The translations under genes and the position numbers were made by a program. Positions 26,745-38,265 of a DNA stretch of 64,000 nucleotides are shown here, in pieces. The notes beneath the pieces were generated by a model that saw only the letters and a list, made by a program, of their open reading frames with translations, did no database searches and had not been told where the DNA came from. Positions within the stretch are counted from its first letter, which is position 1; every line of letters begins with the position of its first letter. Source of the stretch: Holacanthus passer (taxonomy: Eukaryota; Chordata; Actinopteri; Pomacanthidae); NCBI GenBank assembly GCA_025331565.1, contig JAFREQ010000003.1, positions 12,083,001-12,147,000 on the forward strand, in the 5' to 3' direction.

Positions 26745-29643
26745 AAAGCTGCATTTAATGGAACACTCAATATTATAAACTGCCTCATTGCACAAAACGA
26801 CCGTTATTTGCCAGCAGGGTTTTGCAAGCGTTGTTGATCAATGCCAGTTCACTATGACGGAGCCAGGCTAGCACTTTCTCCCTGCTTCCAATCTCTGCGC
26901 TAAGACAGGCCGAAGACAATGCTGTGGTGGACACACAGAGATGAAGCTGATATTAATCATCTCATCTGCGCAAAGGCCGCAACGAGCTGCTCTGGACTAT
27001 TCCTGTTACAAATCAAGCACAATATGTCCGAGCATGCTGCAGCATCACATGACAGATACTTCATATGCAAAGCTGCAGCAATAGAGCAATATAGCAATAG
27101 ACTGCTGTTTGGTGCATTTCTGAACTGTTCATATAGCCTACATGTTTATCAATCAATGAAGCTCCTGTAACAGCATACCGGCTGATCAATATCAAACCAT
27201 TTCTGGCTAATGGAGGTGAGGATAAGGGTCCAGCATCACGGCCACAGAGCAGCCAGTCTGTATTATACAGTACAAACAAGTGCTCTACTGCGGCTCTGAG
27301 GGCTCATACCATCATTCAGATTGGAGCATAATGGCTCCTAAAGGCTAATACTGACAAAACATCAGTTCTTTTTTTTTCCTTTTTACAAATCTGCATGACA
27401 TAAATGACATGACATATTGATAAAGAAGACTTTTTTTTAAAAGCATTGTTGCATAAACTATATCACGGACACTGTTTCTAAATAACCTCAATTTCTGTAT
27501 TGACATTTCCTGTTACTTATCATCCAGCACATACACAATACAATACACCTATGATAAGCTAAAGTGGCTATAACGTTAGACTAAAATGTGCCGATACTGA
27601 GTATCTACAATTCTACAATTAGTATGAGTATCAAGCCCCATGATCATTCAGTATTATGAGTCTTTTCATAAACCAATAATGTGACGAAATTGACTGTGGC
27701 GGAGCTGCTGCTGCCATGTTTGCAGAGAACAACAGCGTGTTGTCCAGGGTCACACGCAGCAGCTGGACCTGACACACCTTTTAACAAACAGACCGTTTAC
27801 ACAGATGCAATAATGTGTGAGTGTGTGCTCTCGCTCTGCACACAGTATATTTCACAGCGTTAATTATGTGTCCATCTGTTTGTTTCCAATATTAGTTTAA
27901 ATTTGTTTTATGTATTGTCAATAAAACATAAAACTGCCGCACGGTTCCAGACCTACATTCACAGACAACATTCTGGAGGCAGCCACGTTTATGAAGATAA
28001 TTTAAAATATCAAACAAGGAAAAATCCAAACCACCAAGTCTGACATGATGATATGATAAGGTCCACTGTCTATCTTTTCAAAATGACTGACAATGGTGCA
28101 TACGTTTTCTATGAAACAGTTTTTACCTCAGCGTAAATGTCACACACACACACATGCACCAGCGCCACACCAAAGCCAAGAATTTAATTTTGTAGTTTGG
28201 CAAACTCACTGAATTTGTGATAATTAAGTCCAGCTGATAAAATGTGCAGTTAACAGCTGTTGGTGAAATTGATGGTCATCAACTAAAAGATAAGACGCTT
28301 TCATAATGCCGAGCAATCACATGCTGCTGACAGCCACATCACTGTCGTCGCCCATGAAATCAGAGCCGCCATTTCACTCAGGGATCAGGACAAAAGGAAA
28401 GCTAAGAAAAGCAGTAAAAATGACATGAATTCCTTGATGAGAGCACAGATTTCTCTGACTGGAACATGTTATAAACATGTACTGTGTGTGGATACGTCAT
28501 GTCCTATTAACAACAGACGTCAACTACAGTGTCTGTAGAGTCAGCAATCCACAACTCAGACATATCCATGCATATCTGATTATGCACATCACATTTGCTG
28601 TTGGTGTTCAAAAACTGCACACTAAATCTGAGTCAAACACAAGCAACGCGGGGATAAGATGGAGAAAGAGTGAGAATGGACTTGTTAGATTAGTGATCAC
28701 GCAAACTCAGCAAATTCTGGCATCAGGCTGCGGCAAATTGAGACAGGTCAAACTCTGAGTTTGGATTCTTATAAGGACAAGTTTGTGTTTATTACAACCT
28801 TTCAAAGTCTCATCATTTCTATCAGATATGATGACACTGCTGGAACATCATCAGACAGGTCAGTCAGGGTTTAAACAAGGGATGCCATTACATTTCCACA
28901 TCTCAGCTATTAATTTGATGGGCACAATGTTATTAGTACTGGAGACTAGGAATTACAGGAAACACTGGTAAAAAAAAAAAAAAAAAATCAGAATGATCCT
29001 TATAAGAAATTGGTCTGAGCAATCTCTCGAATATGTTTGATATCTTATGTTGGAGTTGTCAGTGTTTCTGCTGGTCGGCTTCCAGCTCTGCAGCTCTGAG
29101 CCACTATTTTTAGCTTCTCACAGTCTGGACCAACTCTGCTGTGAAGAGTACAAGAAGACGGCTGTAGTAACGTTAAATAAACACGGACTTTTTATTTCTT
29201 TTCTCTCACTCTCTCTTGTCTCTGACAGCCAGCCGACAGACACATGCTGTCCTCTCACACACTCGCAGCGCCGTCTTCTTCTCGTCACTCGTCTCTGGTG
29301 GAATAGGTCATGACAGTCCATGGTTTTATTGCTGGTTTAGTTATGGTGTCGCTTCAGATTTCTGTTAAGATGACTACAAAAACAACACACTTCACATTGG
29401 GACCGTCTAACCACAACCTGAGCCCTTCAGACATGAGTGTATTTGTATCTGCTGTTAAACCATGATGAATCCTACTGACTCTGACTCTTATGCTGCTCTC
29501 GTAGCTTAATGATTTTGGTGACTCACGTCTACCTGTTCTTATAACACAACGCACGCAAAAACACACGGCTCACGACATGTGACTGACACACCGAGCAGAC
29601 CCTCTTGTTGCCCCTAGCAACGCCCTGCCGTGAACATGGAGAT

Positions 29644-29744
29644 GTGTGTGTGTGTGTGTGTGTGTATGGAGATGGGAGGAGGGGCTTTTTTCCTCTAAGT
29701 AGCTATGATTAATATGAAAGTAAAACGGTTTACTATTTACTATT

Positions 29745-29796
<52 letters not shown>

Positions 29797-30029
29797 CCAC
29801 GCTAGTGCTGCACTGGCCAAGAAATCCCTGCACATAGCCTCAGGAAACCCCACCCTATCCTACTACAGTGTGGTGCTGGAGTGAGTGTGTGTGTGTGTGT
29901 GTGTGTGTGTCTGTGTGTTTAATTATGGTGGAATTGAGATCGGCTGGGTGGGGAGAGATAGATGGAATATGTGTGGGAAAAAGAGAACGATGTAGAGAGA
30001 TGTGTGGACACACACACACACACACAGAC
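29644..30029. repeat. cluster of four CA/TG tracts
   Basis: (TG)n at 29644-29664, (CA)n at 29744-29795, (TG)n at 29884-29919 and (CA)n at 30007-30040. Alternating orientation makes the cluster locally inverted-repeat-like. Confidence 0.9.
29918..29997 (+). repeat. (TG)n-linked dispersed repeat, copy B
   Basis: Second copy of the repeat at 23042-23120, again immediately following (TG)n. It contains GGGTGGGGAG and ATAGATGGAATATG in common with copy A. Confidence 0.6.
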
Positions 30030-30736
30030 ACACACAGCTGTATCATATATGCACGCATGAATGTAAAAACACATTTGCTTTTGTTTAATTTAAAAAGTGA
30101 ATTTATGCATCCATCTGTCCATTTAGAGATCTCACACACACACAGAGGAGTCAAACGGGAGAAAACACACTCAGCATGACAAACACTTAACCCCTTCTCC
30201 TCTCTGAGGCAATAATGACCGCATATATATATATAGATCTTCCTACTCCATACATCAGTGCAGTGCTCACTTATACCATTAAACTTTTCACCACTAAAAA
30301 ATGCTCATCTAAAGATAGAAAGGAAATGAAAATGTGCAGATATGAAGCTGATTTACCACTTCACTGGAAATGTGATGGAACTGAAGTGAGATTAAATGAA
30401 AAAAATGGGATAAACACAATAATCTCCAACTGTGATAATTATTATTAAAGACTGATTCATTCATAAATACTGTCAATAGCAGCTGAGCAGCTGTAACTTC
30501 TGCAGACATCGAGCAAACGCACACTTGTAATCATAATTATGATTAACACATGTTAAGCTAAAACTCACATTAAATGGCTGATACTTAAAAGGAGATAAAC
30601 ATCCTCTAAAACTGTGACACAGCGACACAGGTGCATGAAGAAGAGGTCATTCCCTGGTTTCCCCCTCTTCCTCTGTGGGGAGTGACGCCATCACATGAGG
30701 CTGTTCGCTGTGTGAATCCGATGTAATGATGTTTAA

Positions 30737-31075
30737 AATCCGAGCTTCGCAGCCTGGTACAAATCAAATGAATCACAAAATGATGTTTATGTTAATGATG
30801 TGGTTTGGCGAGCAGAGGACGTGAACACACGGTTAAAGATAGATGAACCGCAGGAGGCTCGGTTCACCTCCACCGACAGAAAAATGAGCAAACACAACGC
30901 TGAAGTCGATGTTGTGACATAAAAGACCACAGTGAGTAAAGAAATGGCGTCGCACAGTGAAAGAAAGAAAAGAATGATACTCGACACTATGGTGTTTTTA
31001 TTCTTCTCCATTTTCATTTTTCAGGTTTTCATCTCCAGCGGACAGGGAGCTTCATACAGCAGCAATATTGTAGGT
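30737..31075 (+). other. two adjoining protein-like open stretches in one frame, split by a single TAA
   Basis: Frame open from 30737 to 30919 (61 codons, hydrophilic, containing VVWRAEDVNTRLK and EPQEARFTSTDRK). It then meets TAA and stays open for 51 more codons to 31075. The second part has an internal ATG at 30944 and a basic patch (SERKKR) followed by a hydrophobic segment rich in Phe, Ile, Val and Leu (about 20 residues). That hydrophobic stretch ends at TTTTTCAG, which is also a fine splice acceptor, so part of the region may be an intron end. No homology recognised; it may be chance or a decayed gene. Confidence 0.2.
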
Positions 31076-31079
31076 TAAA

Positions 31080-31992
31080 TCAACTGGCCAGTAATCACTA
31101 GAGTTGTGTCTGTGTTTGTCTTTATCTCATCAGTCTGCATTCATGACCTAAAAACACTGATTGCATGGAAAACTGATGTTGACTCAAATTGCAAAATTAG
31201 TTGGGAGGATAACTGGGGTTGAAAAAAAAACCCCGAAAAAACGCTCTACTGCAAAAATACTTTGCCCTGATCAAACAAGGGGAGAAGGAAGAATATTACT
31301 CTGACTCTACCTAAAGACTTTGACATAAAAGAGGAAGAAGAAGAAAAGAGTCAGTCACGCTGGATGAAGCAGCGAATGAGGTACTACAGAACCTTCTGTC
31401 ACACTACCATAAAATGCAGAATATATCACGACGAAATGAGCCAGAGTGAACGGGCTGTGAATTTCTTTAAAAGGGGAGAGCTTGTGAAAGGCTCGCACAT
31501 GACAGACTTATTTAAAAATCGATTAATCTCTTATACTAAAAAAACCTGAACGCCTAAGGGTTGGAAGGGATTTTTAACTACTCGGACAGACATTCCTTCA
31601 TCCTCAGTGAGAAAGCCTTGATCAGATCTGAATGGGAGAACTGCATGAAGGAGAAGATGAAGACGTTGGACTAGTTGGGTCGGCCACACCAGCGGCCACG
31701 TCGACGCAGACGGGACAAAGAAGGAGGATCAATTATGATGTTGAACTAGTTGGGTGGCTGGGATCCTTAAATCAATATCTCGCACAAACTCCATGTTGCA
31801 AATTGAACTAATACTATGTTTAAATACATTGAGGCTGGCGATGGAGGGCAGGGTGATGTAAAACTCCTCGCCAGAGATTTAATCCGTGATATGAAGAATC
31901 CAATTTCATGTACCTGTGTTTTCATGCATTTTTAAATAACAAGCTTTGACCCAACTGTTGAATTTCTCCAGCCAGTTTTTTCAACATGTCTG
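31080..31992. other. gene-free stretch next to the integrase remnant
   Basis: No recognised gene. The plus strand has a 61-codon open stretch (31364-31549) and other short, Arg/Lys-rich protein-like pieces around 31590-31790 broken by stops. Two near-identical phrases with GTTGG/GTTGAACTAGTTGGGT occur about 75 bp apart (31668 and 31740). These could be further debris of the same mobile element, but I cannot assign them. Confidence 0.3.
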
Positions 31993-32208
31993 TTATTTTT
32001 CCCTGATGATGTGCTCATCAAAACTTTCTTCCGCTTGAAATGCTTTGTCTTCACTAACCTTCACTTTCTGCAACGCTGCTTCATAAAACATCTCATCAAT
32101 AGACTCTCTGTCATAATCTGTCAGTTTGTACACAGGGGGGTAGACGAGGTATGCATTCAGACACTGTAAACAACTTATCGGTATAAATTTGTTCATATAT
32201 TTCATCAC
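31993..32208 (-). pseudogene. remnant of a Maverick/Polinton-type integrase C-terminus
   Basis: A 71-codon open frame on the minus strand has PPVYKLTDYD, then MFYEAALQKV, then an acidic stretch leading into what looks like the start of a chromodomain. This arrangement is characteristic of the C-terminal part of integrases of Maverick/Polinton elements and the related proteins usually named 'transposon-derived F54H12.3-like'. The expected upstream residues (an Ile-Tyr/Phe-Thr-Val-Ser segment) lie in a different frame. The break falls at a run of six G (plus strand, 32135-32140). The catalytic core and the rest of the chromodomain are not recognisable nearby. It is an old, broken genomic copy with no expected activity. 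Confidence 0.6.
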
Positions 32209-32652
32209 TCCTATCAGTTAAAATATTACTACCAGATCTCCCTACAGTCCAGGTTTCGAAACACTTAATGGTTCTCTGACACCACCTGCACAGAAATCAC
32301 TGGATTAAATGAGCAAATATGCTCCATTCAATTTTGGATTATGGCAACAGGGTAAAAGATTTCAGCGATTTCTCAGAAACTACATGAAACATGTCCAAGC
32401 AATGGTCATAACATAACCCTCCATTATGGTTCAGCTATCAGGAGGCCACTGTGTAATGTTGTGGAGCATCGAAGTTATCCCGAAGAGTAACACTTTTCTA
32501 CTGAGATTTTACAAAATAGCAAGATAAACATCCATTTGAATATTTGGTGTCATATATACTTTCAAACTTTGGAGAATGCAGACCTACTTGTGTCCTCCCT
32601 GCTGAGGAGGTGGTAGAACCTTTTGCCTGTCTGACTCTAGAAGAATCCACCA

Positions 32653-32654
<2 letters not shown>

Positions 32655-32686
<32 letters not shown>

Positions 32687-32792
32687 AAATGATTCCAATA
32701 CACCTTGAATGCAACACTTTCAACATCACAGTTTCTACCTTTGTGTTTCACAATCTCCCCCCGTCTGTGGCAGGAACACACATGCTTGACAG

Positions 32793-32840
<48 letters not shown>
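32655..32840. repeat. two (CA)n microsatellites
   Basis: Perfect tracts at 32655-32682 and 32793-32839. Confidence 0.95.
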
Positions 32841-32841
<1 letters not shown>

Positions 32842-33487
32842 TCTGAATCACCAGTGTGTCTCATCAAACAGCAGGAGGCAGCAGGTCCTTGTGTGAATGC
32901 CAAGTTTAGCAGATCAGAACACATCTTACCAGACTGAGGAGGTAAACAGCAACCGCCGCCTCCGCACCTCAGTGGGTGGAAACAACTTTCCACACTGCAA
33001 CTAACATACGTACAATTACTAGAGATGACAGCCATGCAGAAGATGCATGAGTCCACTACAGCACTGCTCTCCTCACGAATCATCGGTCAAATAGCTGTTT
33101 AGGAGGGATAAAGTTTTCTGTTATAATGTGAACATCCAACACCGCTATGGGGTGTGGTTATGTAGGAATTCTTGCGAAGGCTTTGATAAGAGAGCAGCAA
33201 CCATTATTAAAAAGTCAGCTCAGCACCAGGTTATTTTACAAAGACGCAGCAGTTTCCATGGACTCTTCCATGCTCTCTACAACTTATCCAACATGAATGT
33301 GAATCCCAGAGAATTCCCAAATATGTAATCAAGAGTGTCTCTTCCTATTAAGCCTTAATATCTTCGACATGGAACAGTTGTCAAAATCACCACCAAGAGG
33401 TAAAGCGGTCAACGAGACCTGAACATGAAATACATGAAAAAAAAATGTAATGAGCAACTTTTTAAAAAAAGTTTTGCTTTTTTTAAA

Positions 33488-33519
33488 ATACATAATAATA
33501 ATAATAATAATAATAATAC
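33488..33519. repeat. (AAT)n microsatellite
   Basis: About ten ATA units. A similar compound (CTA)n(AAT)n tract occurs at 18107-18142. Confidence 0.9.
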
Positions 33520-34127
33520 ATTTTCAGTACATTGGGAGCCAGCATTTACTACAAACTCTGGCTTCACTACTCTGTCGAGAGTGTGATGTTAGGTAGGCCA
33601 ACAAAATCAATGGACAGCATATTGCATGCATGATACAGTTATAATAGTGGTTAAGCATATGCCGGCTTTTCCTTACTATTACAACACTTAGACACAGCAC
33701 CTTAGAAAAAAAAACAGGCTTCTCTACCAGGTTTTTCTATCATTTATGGTCGTGCTAGCTGCTCTGTCTCTTTTGTCTTGAAACAATATTTAGTTATATT
33801 TAAAATATAAATCAATTGTAATCCTGTTCTGAATTTATTATTTTTTGAAAACGAGACCCAATTCATTACTAATGAAAAAGCACACCCACCCCTACGGCCA
33901 GTTAGTGTCTTCACCTGGACTTTCGGAGGATGAGCGAATCACAGTTCAAAAGACCTTCACAACAAGCCTTGTTTAACCGATGTTATTTTGTGATTAGTAT
34001 TTTTAATGGTACACAGCGCGATCATTAGGACAAATGTGAAGGATTACATGAGAATGTTGCGCTCACTTCATCAATGAACATATTTTGTTCCACTATTTTT
34101 CTTGCTTGTGAGTGTAATGTGAAACAT

Positions 34128-34284
34128 AAAAACACATGTTCTCTTGTGTTTTAACTGCATTGCAAAAACTATGCATTTACATAAAAGTTAAGACTATTAC
34201 TATTACAATATTTATAAAAAAAAAACACATGTTCTCTAGTAAATATTGTAATAGTCTTAACTTATATGTAAATGCATAGTTTTT
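34128..34284. repeat. near-perfect inverted repeat (45-51 bp arms) with copied flank in its loop
   Basis: The left arm 34164-34214 and right arm 34240-34284 are reverse complements, with one mismatch and one 6-base tandem duplication (TATTAC) in the left arm. The 25-base spacer contains a 17-base copy (34221-34237) of sequence lying 20 bases outside the left arm (34128-34144). The high identity implies a recent origin. It may be a MITE or a replication template-switch product. Confidence 0.75.
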
Positions 34285-35613
34285 GGGAGAACCCCATGAC
34301 ACCACATGACAAACAAGGAAAACCTGCATATACTTCACATGTGGATGATTCACATGTTACTTACAAATGCATAATACATGCTATTTCTGTTCTAATGTTG
34401 AAACTACTTGTCAACTTTGAATGGTTAAAGGTGATACCTAACTTTTTGTGCATTGTTACAAACTGGCAATGATTGAAAGCCGCATACTTTCCTTTTAATT
34501 TAACAAATACTGACAGCATACTCCAAGCAGGCTTTAAGAGCCTGTGGCATAAAACATGCAAGAACAAACATGTGCAGACACTTGTGAAATCCCATCGGAA
34601 AGACTGCAGCATCAGCAATGAACCAGGACAGGATAAGGCAGTGTTTTATGTGGTGCACTCTCGACTGTGCATACAGCATGACATTTACACGATAGCAGGT
34701 CAGTTCTAAAACTAGACATATGGTGCTCTGTCAATTAAAGCCTGACGTACATTATCATTATTACCATCAAACACAAGGCCATTGGAAACCATCAGTTATC
34801 AGATGTGACATTGTCAATATTATGCATCGCTTATAATGGATGTAAGACAATAAATACAAGCTCATTTCCACTTTCGGTGTAGCTGGCACACACACACACA
34901 CACACACACACAGCTCGCCATTACACCCTCCAGCCAGAGTTTATGAAACAGATCCTTAGGTGTGTGATAAAGAACAGCACAACAAGCTCCATCAAGACCA
35001 ATTCCAACAGGAGCAGCCTGCACAAACACATCCTGGACTGTGTGTGTGTGTGCGTGCGTGTGTGTGAAAGCCACATATAAATCCACCCCTTGAACACACT
35101 CCAGTAATATTGCATGTCTAAATGTGCTGACAGGCCGGGCCTGCTAAGAATAGCTATGTCACTACAGACCCATTATTGCAGCCTTAAAGCAAAGAGCCGA
35201 GCAGCACAAACAGGCACATTAAAGCCCATTTCACTAATGAACAGAGCTGCACAGTGGACACCTCATATCACACTAATATTACTAATATCCTTCCAGCCAA
35301 TTTGACCCACAGATGTCAATCCAAGAGGAGCACTTTATTCCAACATAACGCATAACATTTTCAGATTTGCACTAATCACCGCAGCAGCAAGTTATTTTAA
35401 TGCCAATCAGGTGAATATCAGTTGTGAAAGTTGAACATTTGGATCATGGAGGAGCTGCTGCTGGATAACAGGGTGTGTGCAGGGCTGGAGCTGTGTGTTA
35501 CATGGCAGGCCCAAGTCTTGATCATCTTGTCATGCAGAAGAAAGCTCTCCAAACATCTTATACGAGAACATGACATATATATAAAAGTGTCTTCCTGGTG
35601 CTCAGGTTGACAT
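34285..35613. other. no gene; presumed start of bcar1 intron 1
   Basis: Bounded on the right by the GTGAGT donor at 35614-35619 (minus). Contains two CA/TG tracts and nothing else recognisable. Confidence 0.5.
34887..35066. repeat. (CA)n and (TG)n tracts
   Basis: (CA)n at 34887-34911 and a (TG)n/(CG)-interrupted tract at 35039-35066, in inverted relation, in the presumed bcar1 intron 1 close to its first exon. Confidence 0.9.
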
Positions 35614-35619
35614 ACTCAC

Positions 35620-35631
35620 AGGGACAGACAT
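35620..35631 (-). CDS. bcar1: probable first coding exon of bcar1 (p130Cas), 4 codons
   Basis: On the minus strand, AGCAAG-ATG-TCT-GTC-CCT is followed directly by the strong donor GTGAGT, giving M-S-V-P in phase 0. BCAR1 is a focal-adhesion docking protein (SH3, YxxP substrate domain, Src-binding region). Its genes use short alternative first exons spliced in phase 0 to the SH3 exon, which begins Asn-Val-Leu-Ala-Lys. Supporting context: it lies on the same strand and 5.3 kb downstream of cfdp1, as in human (CFDP1 then BCAR1), with a CpG-rich block just upstream. Against it: no SH3 exon was recognised in the following 35 kb, and four codons alone cannot prove identity. If correct, intron 1 exceeds 35 kb. 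Confidence 0.5.
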
Positions 35632-35919
35632 CTTGCTGCTGCTGTCACTCTCCTGCCTTTCAAACGCTCGCTCGTCTCTTTTTTTTTTTTTTCCCAGATG
35701 CTACTTTTCCAAAAAAAGCTTTTCTTCCGACTGTCAGTCCTGCTTCGTCCTCTGCATGCTGAAGTGTGAAGGAGAGACAAACATCCAGCTTGCTCCGGAT
35801 CTGCTTGAGTTCGGAGCCGGAGCCTGAATGCAGCAGCAGCAAGGAGCGGGGAGGTCTGCAGCAGTGCGGCCGCCTCAGCGTTCACCGGACCCGGCTGTGT
35901 CTCCTCCGTCCTCCGCCCT

Positions 35920-35957
<38 letters not shown>

Positions 35958-36170
35958 CTCTCACGGATTGCTTCCCTTCAACAAACGCTCGATAAAAGCC
36001 AAGAAATGGACGCAGAGACGACTGTGGAGGTCAGGACACTCGCACCGTGCTGACAGGTCCGCACCGCCGCTGAACGGGAGGAGAGCGCCGCCTGTGCCCG
36101 CCGCCTGCTGCCCGCTGCCGGCCTCCGCAGGCAGGGACGAGCCAGTCCAGCCTTAAAGAGACCGTGACAC
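35632..36170 (-). promoter_or_regulatory. CpG-rich promoter/5' UTR block of the probable bcar1 gene
   Basis: This is the most GC- and CpG-dense stretch in the window (especially 35740-35900 and 36050-36160), with many CG dinucleotides and a NotI-type GCGGCCGC at about 35865. It contains a (CT)n tract at 35929-35954, which reads (GA)n on the minus strand. A T12 run at 35679-35690 lies in the presumed leader. It precedes the M-S-V-P exon in the minus direction. CpG islands can be bidirectional; no plus-strand first exon was identified. Confidence 0.55.
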
Positions 36171-36479
36171 ACCGAGGACCTGTCATCTCCACAATGCACA
36201 CAGCATCCACAGCGTGCTCCCCCCCCCCGGGGCCTTTTATTTGGAACAAGCCTTTAAAGCACCGCATCATTGCTTCTGCATGCTTTACCCATTTTACTAC
36301 AGATCATGTATTCTGGTCCTGCAGGGAGCAGCTCTGCACATCATGCTGCTGTGTTTGGGAAATGTGCATGCTTTACATGCCATGCACTTTACTGCACATG
36401 AAATTTACTGTGCAACTACAGCACTGCACTATTTAGTATATGAGAAAAATGTGCACATAAATATTCAAGAACATACATA

Positions 36480-36775
36480 GAGAAAAAACAGATGAGATTT
36501 TAAAATGTAATGAGAATAGCATTTTTCCCCCCTACCTCCCCATGCAGCCAGTGATATTCACTTATTTTTCTTTTCCATTTTAAATGTTAACATCTTTTCT
36601 GGAAACTTTAAGTCTTTACTCACTTCACTTTATTCACACCATCTTCTTTTTTTAGCCTGTTTAATTGTTCTTTTTACTATTTAACTGCTCCATCCCCTTT
36701 GCTGAAGTGAATTTCCCCAGTGTGGGACGAATACAGGTTTATCTTATTTTATCTCATCTCATCTTACTTTGGTCA
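36480..36775 (+). mobile_element. non-LTR retrotransposon (LINE) 3' tail
   Basis: The segment ends with GAATTTCCCCAGTGTGGGA followed by TATCTTATTTTATCTCATC-like short tandem units. That is the typical 3' end of fish LINEs (CCCCATTGTGGGA...TTATCTTATC). No coding part remains. Confidence 0.5.
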
Positions 36776-37609
36776 TAGTTATTTTTGCCATAGTTATATT
36801 GTGCTTCATTCTAGAACAGACAGTGACATGAGTTTCAAAATGGATAGCTGTGATGTTAATTTGCCTTGAAAAGCATCTGCAGTGACTGTTTATTATCTCA
36901 ACTCCCCCTTCATTCCTGATCTGCTGTCGTTTGTGTAGTAACTATCAGAAGTTATTCAGTTGCATGTTTCTGCTCATTTTAACAATGTGGCACAGATTTG
37001 ATCATTTTAAAACAGTGACACTGTCAAAAATCAAAAGTCTTGTTATTCATAATAATAATGACAATAATAACAGTAAGTTGTTTATAATCAGTCAGTCATT
37101 ATAATGATTGGAATAGATGGATTGTGAGGTGTGTGTGTGTGTGTGCAGGAACACAATTAGGTTCCCTGCTGTGGTTCAAATAACAATTTTAACAAAGACA
37201 CCTCACACATGTAAACAGTCTTGATTCCAAATAATGAAAGAAAAATGAAGTAAAGATAAAATATAAATCTATATCCTCCCTGATCTCCCAAAAAGTCAGA
37301 CTAACCTCTCTTGAGCAAGAAGAAAAATACACAACCCTCCCCAATTCTAACTTCCCCCATTTCTCTCTGTCATACAGTCCCTAAGTCATCAGGTGATCAT
37401 GTAGTTAGTCGTGTACATGCAGTTATTTTGACTCCCTGGCGCCGACTAATTTCACCCTCTCCCACCTTCTGAAACCTTGAGTGGTTGTGCAGACAGTTGA
37501 AGGTGTGTCTATTGAACTTAATCAGTAGCTTTTCAATGGATAGTAGTAAGTAAGTCCTCATCATGTGTTTGTGTGATTTTTCACATCTAGGAAATTGATT
37601 TCCTTTTTG

Positions 37610-38265
37610 CTGCGTTCAAAGATGGTTTCAAGCTCTTATTGGTATTGAAGTATTTATCTGTTCTCGGCTCGATTATTGGGAGGCACTTTACTCGGGTATC
37701 CACTGTCTCCAGTTGGTACAAAACGCTGCTGCTTGACTCATTACTGGGACAAAGAGGCTTAATCACATCACCCCTGTGTTTGCCCCCTCATATTGGCTCC
37801 CTGTTAGATTTTAATGATTTTATCGCTTACATTTAAGGCCTCAAACAGCCTTGCTCCTAAATGCATTTCTGATTTATTGACCTGGTATGTGCCCCCGTCG
37901 ACCATTAATATCCGAAAACGGAGGCCTGCTGGTTCCTCCCAGGTCACGGTTTGGGACAAAGGGTGATCAGGCTTTTGCTGTTAGAGCCCTCATATTACTC
38001 TACAGACACATTAAGTCTGTAGCTTCTTTCTTCTTAAAACTTTTCTTTTCGTGAAAGCTTTTGGAAATGTTTTATACACGTCTTTATAGTTTTTAATCCT
38101 ACTTCATCTTATTCATTTTGTTTTTACTTCCTCTTTGCTTGTGTCCTTTAGCATTTTCTCTGCCGTTCTTGATTTTATTTTCTTGTGTAAAACACTTTGT
38201 AACATTGTTAAGAAAATTGTTATATAGATTAAGATTTTTCAATTACTTCACGCATTGTTGGTTTA
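37610..38265 (+). mobile_element. L2/CR1-type LINE, decayed 3' end of ORF2 plus 3' UTR
   Basis: Plus-strand reading contains broken remains of the reverse-transcriptase C-terminus typical of L2 elements: an NAAA/NAAL-like 'QNAA' position, HITPVFAP-like text, 'PVRF', then 'ALKQPCS' and 'RPPGSSQVTVWDK' in shifting frames. The trailer has TGTAAAACACTTTGTAAC and a TATATAGATTAAGA end, as in L2-type 3' UTRs. It lies in the cfdp1-bcar1 intergenic region. Confidence 0.6.

Larger units (their letters stand above)
21330..30736. other. no recognised gene
   Basis: Microsatellites, the (TG)n-linked repeat, GA- or CT-rich patches (23040-23230, 25250-25380) and AT-rich unique DNA. No exon with codon bias or a known motif was found on either strand. 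Confidence 0.6.
32209..34127. other. no recognised gene
   Basis: CA and AAT tracts plus AT-rich DNA. About 75 bases directly right of the integrase remnant may be more of the same element in another frame; beyond that nothing is recognised. Confidence 0.55.

Noticed and set aside
35766..36053. 95-codon plus-strand open frame across the CpG-rich block
   Set aside because: It contains a Leu-Ser run from (CT)n and opposes the probable bcar1 leader. GC-rich DNA readily gives long random frames.
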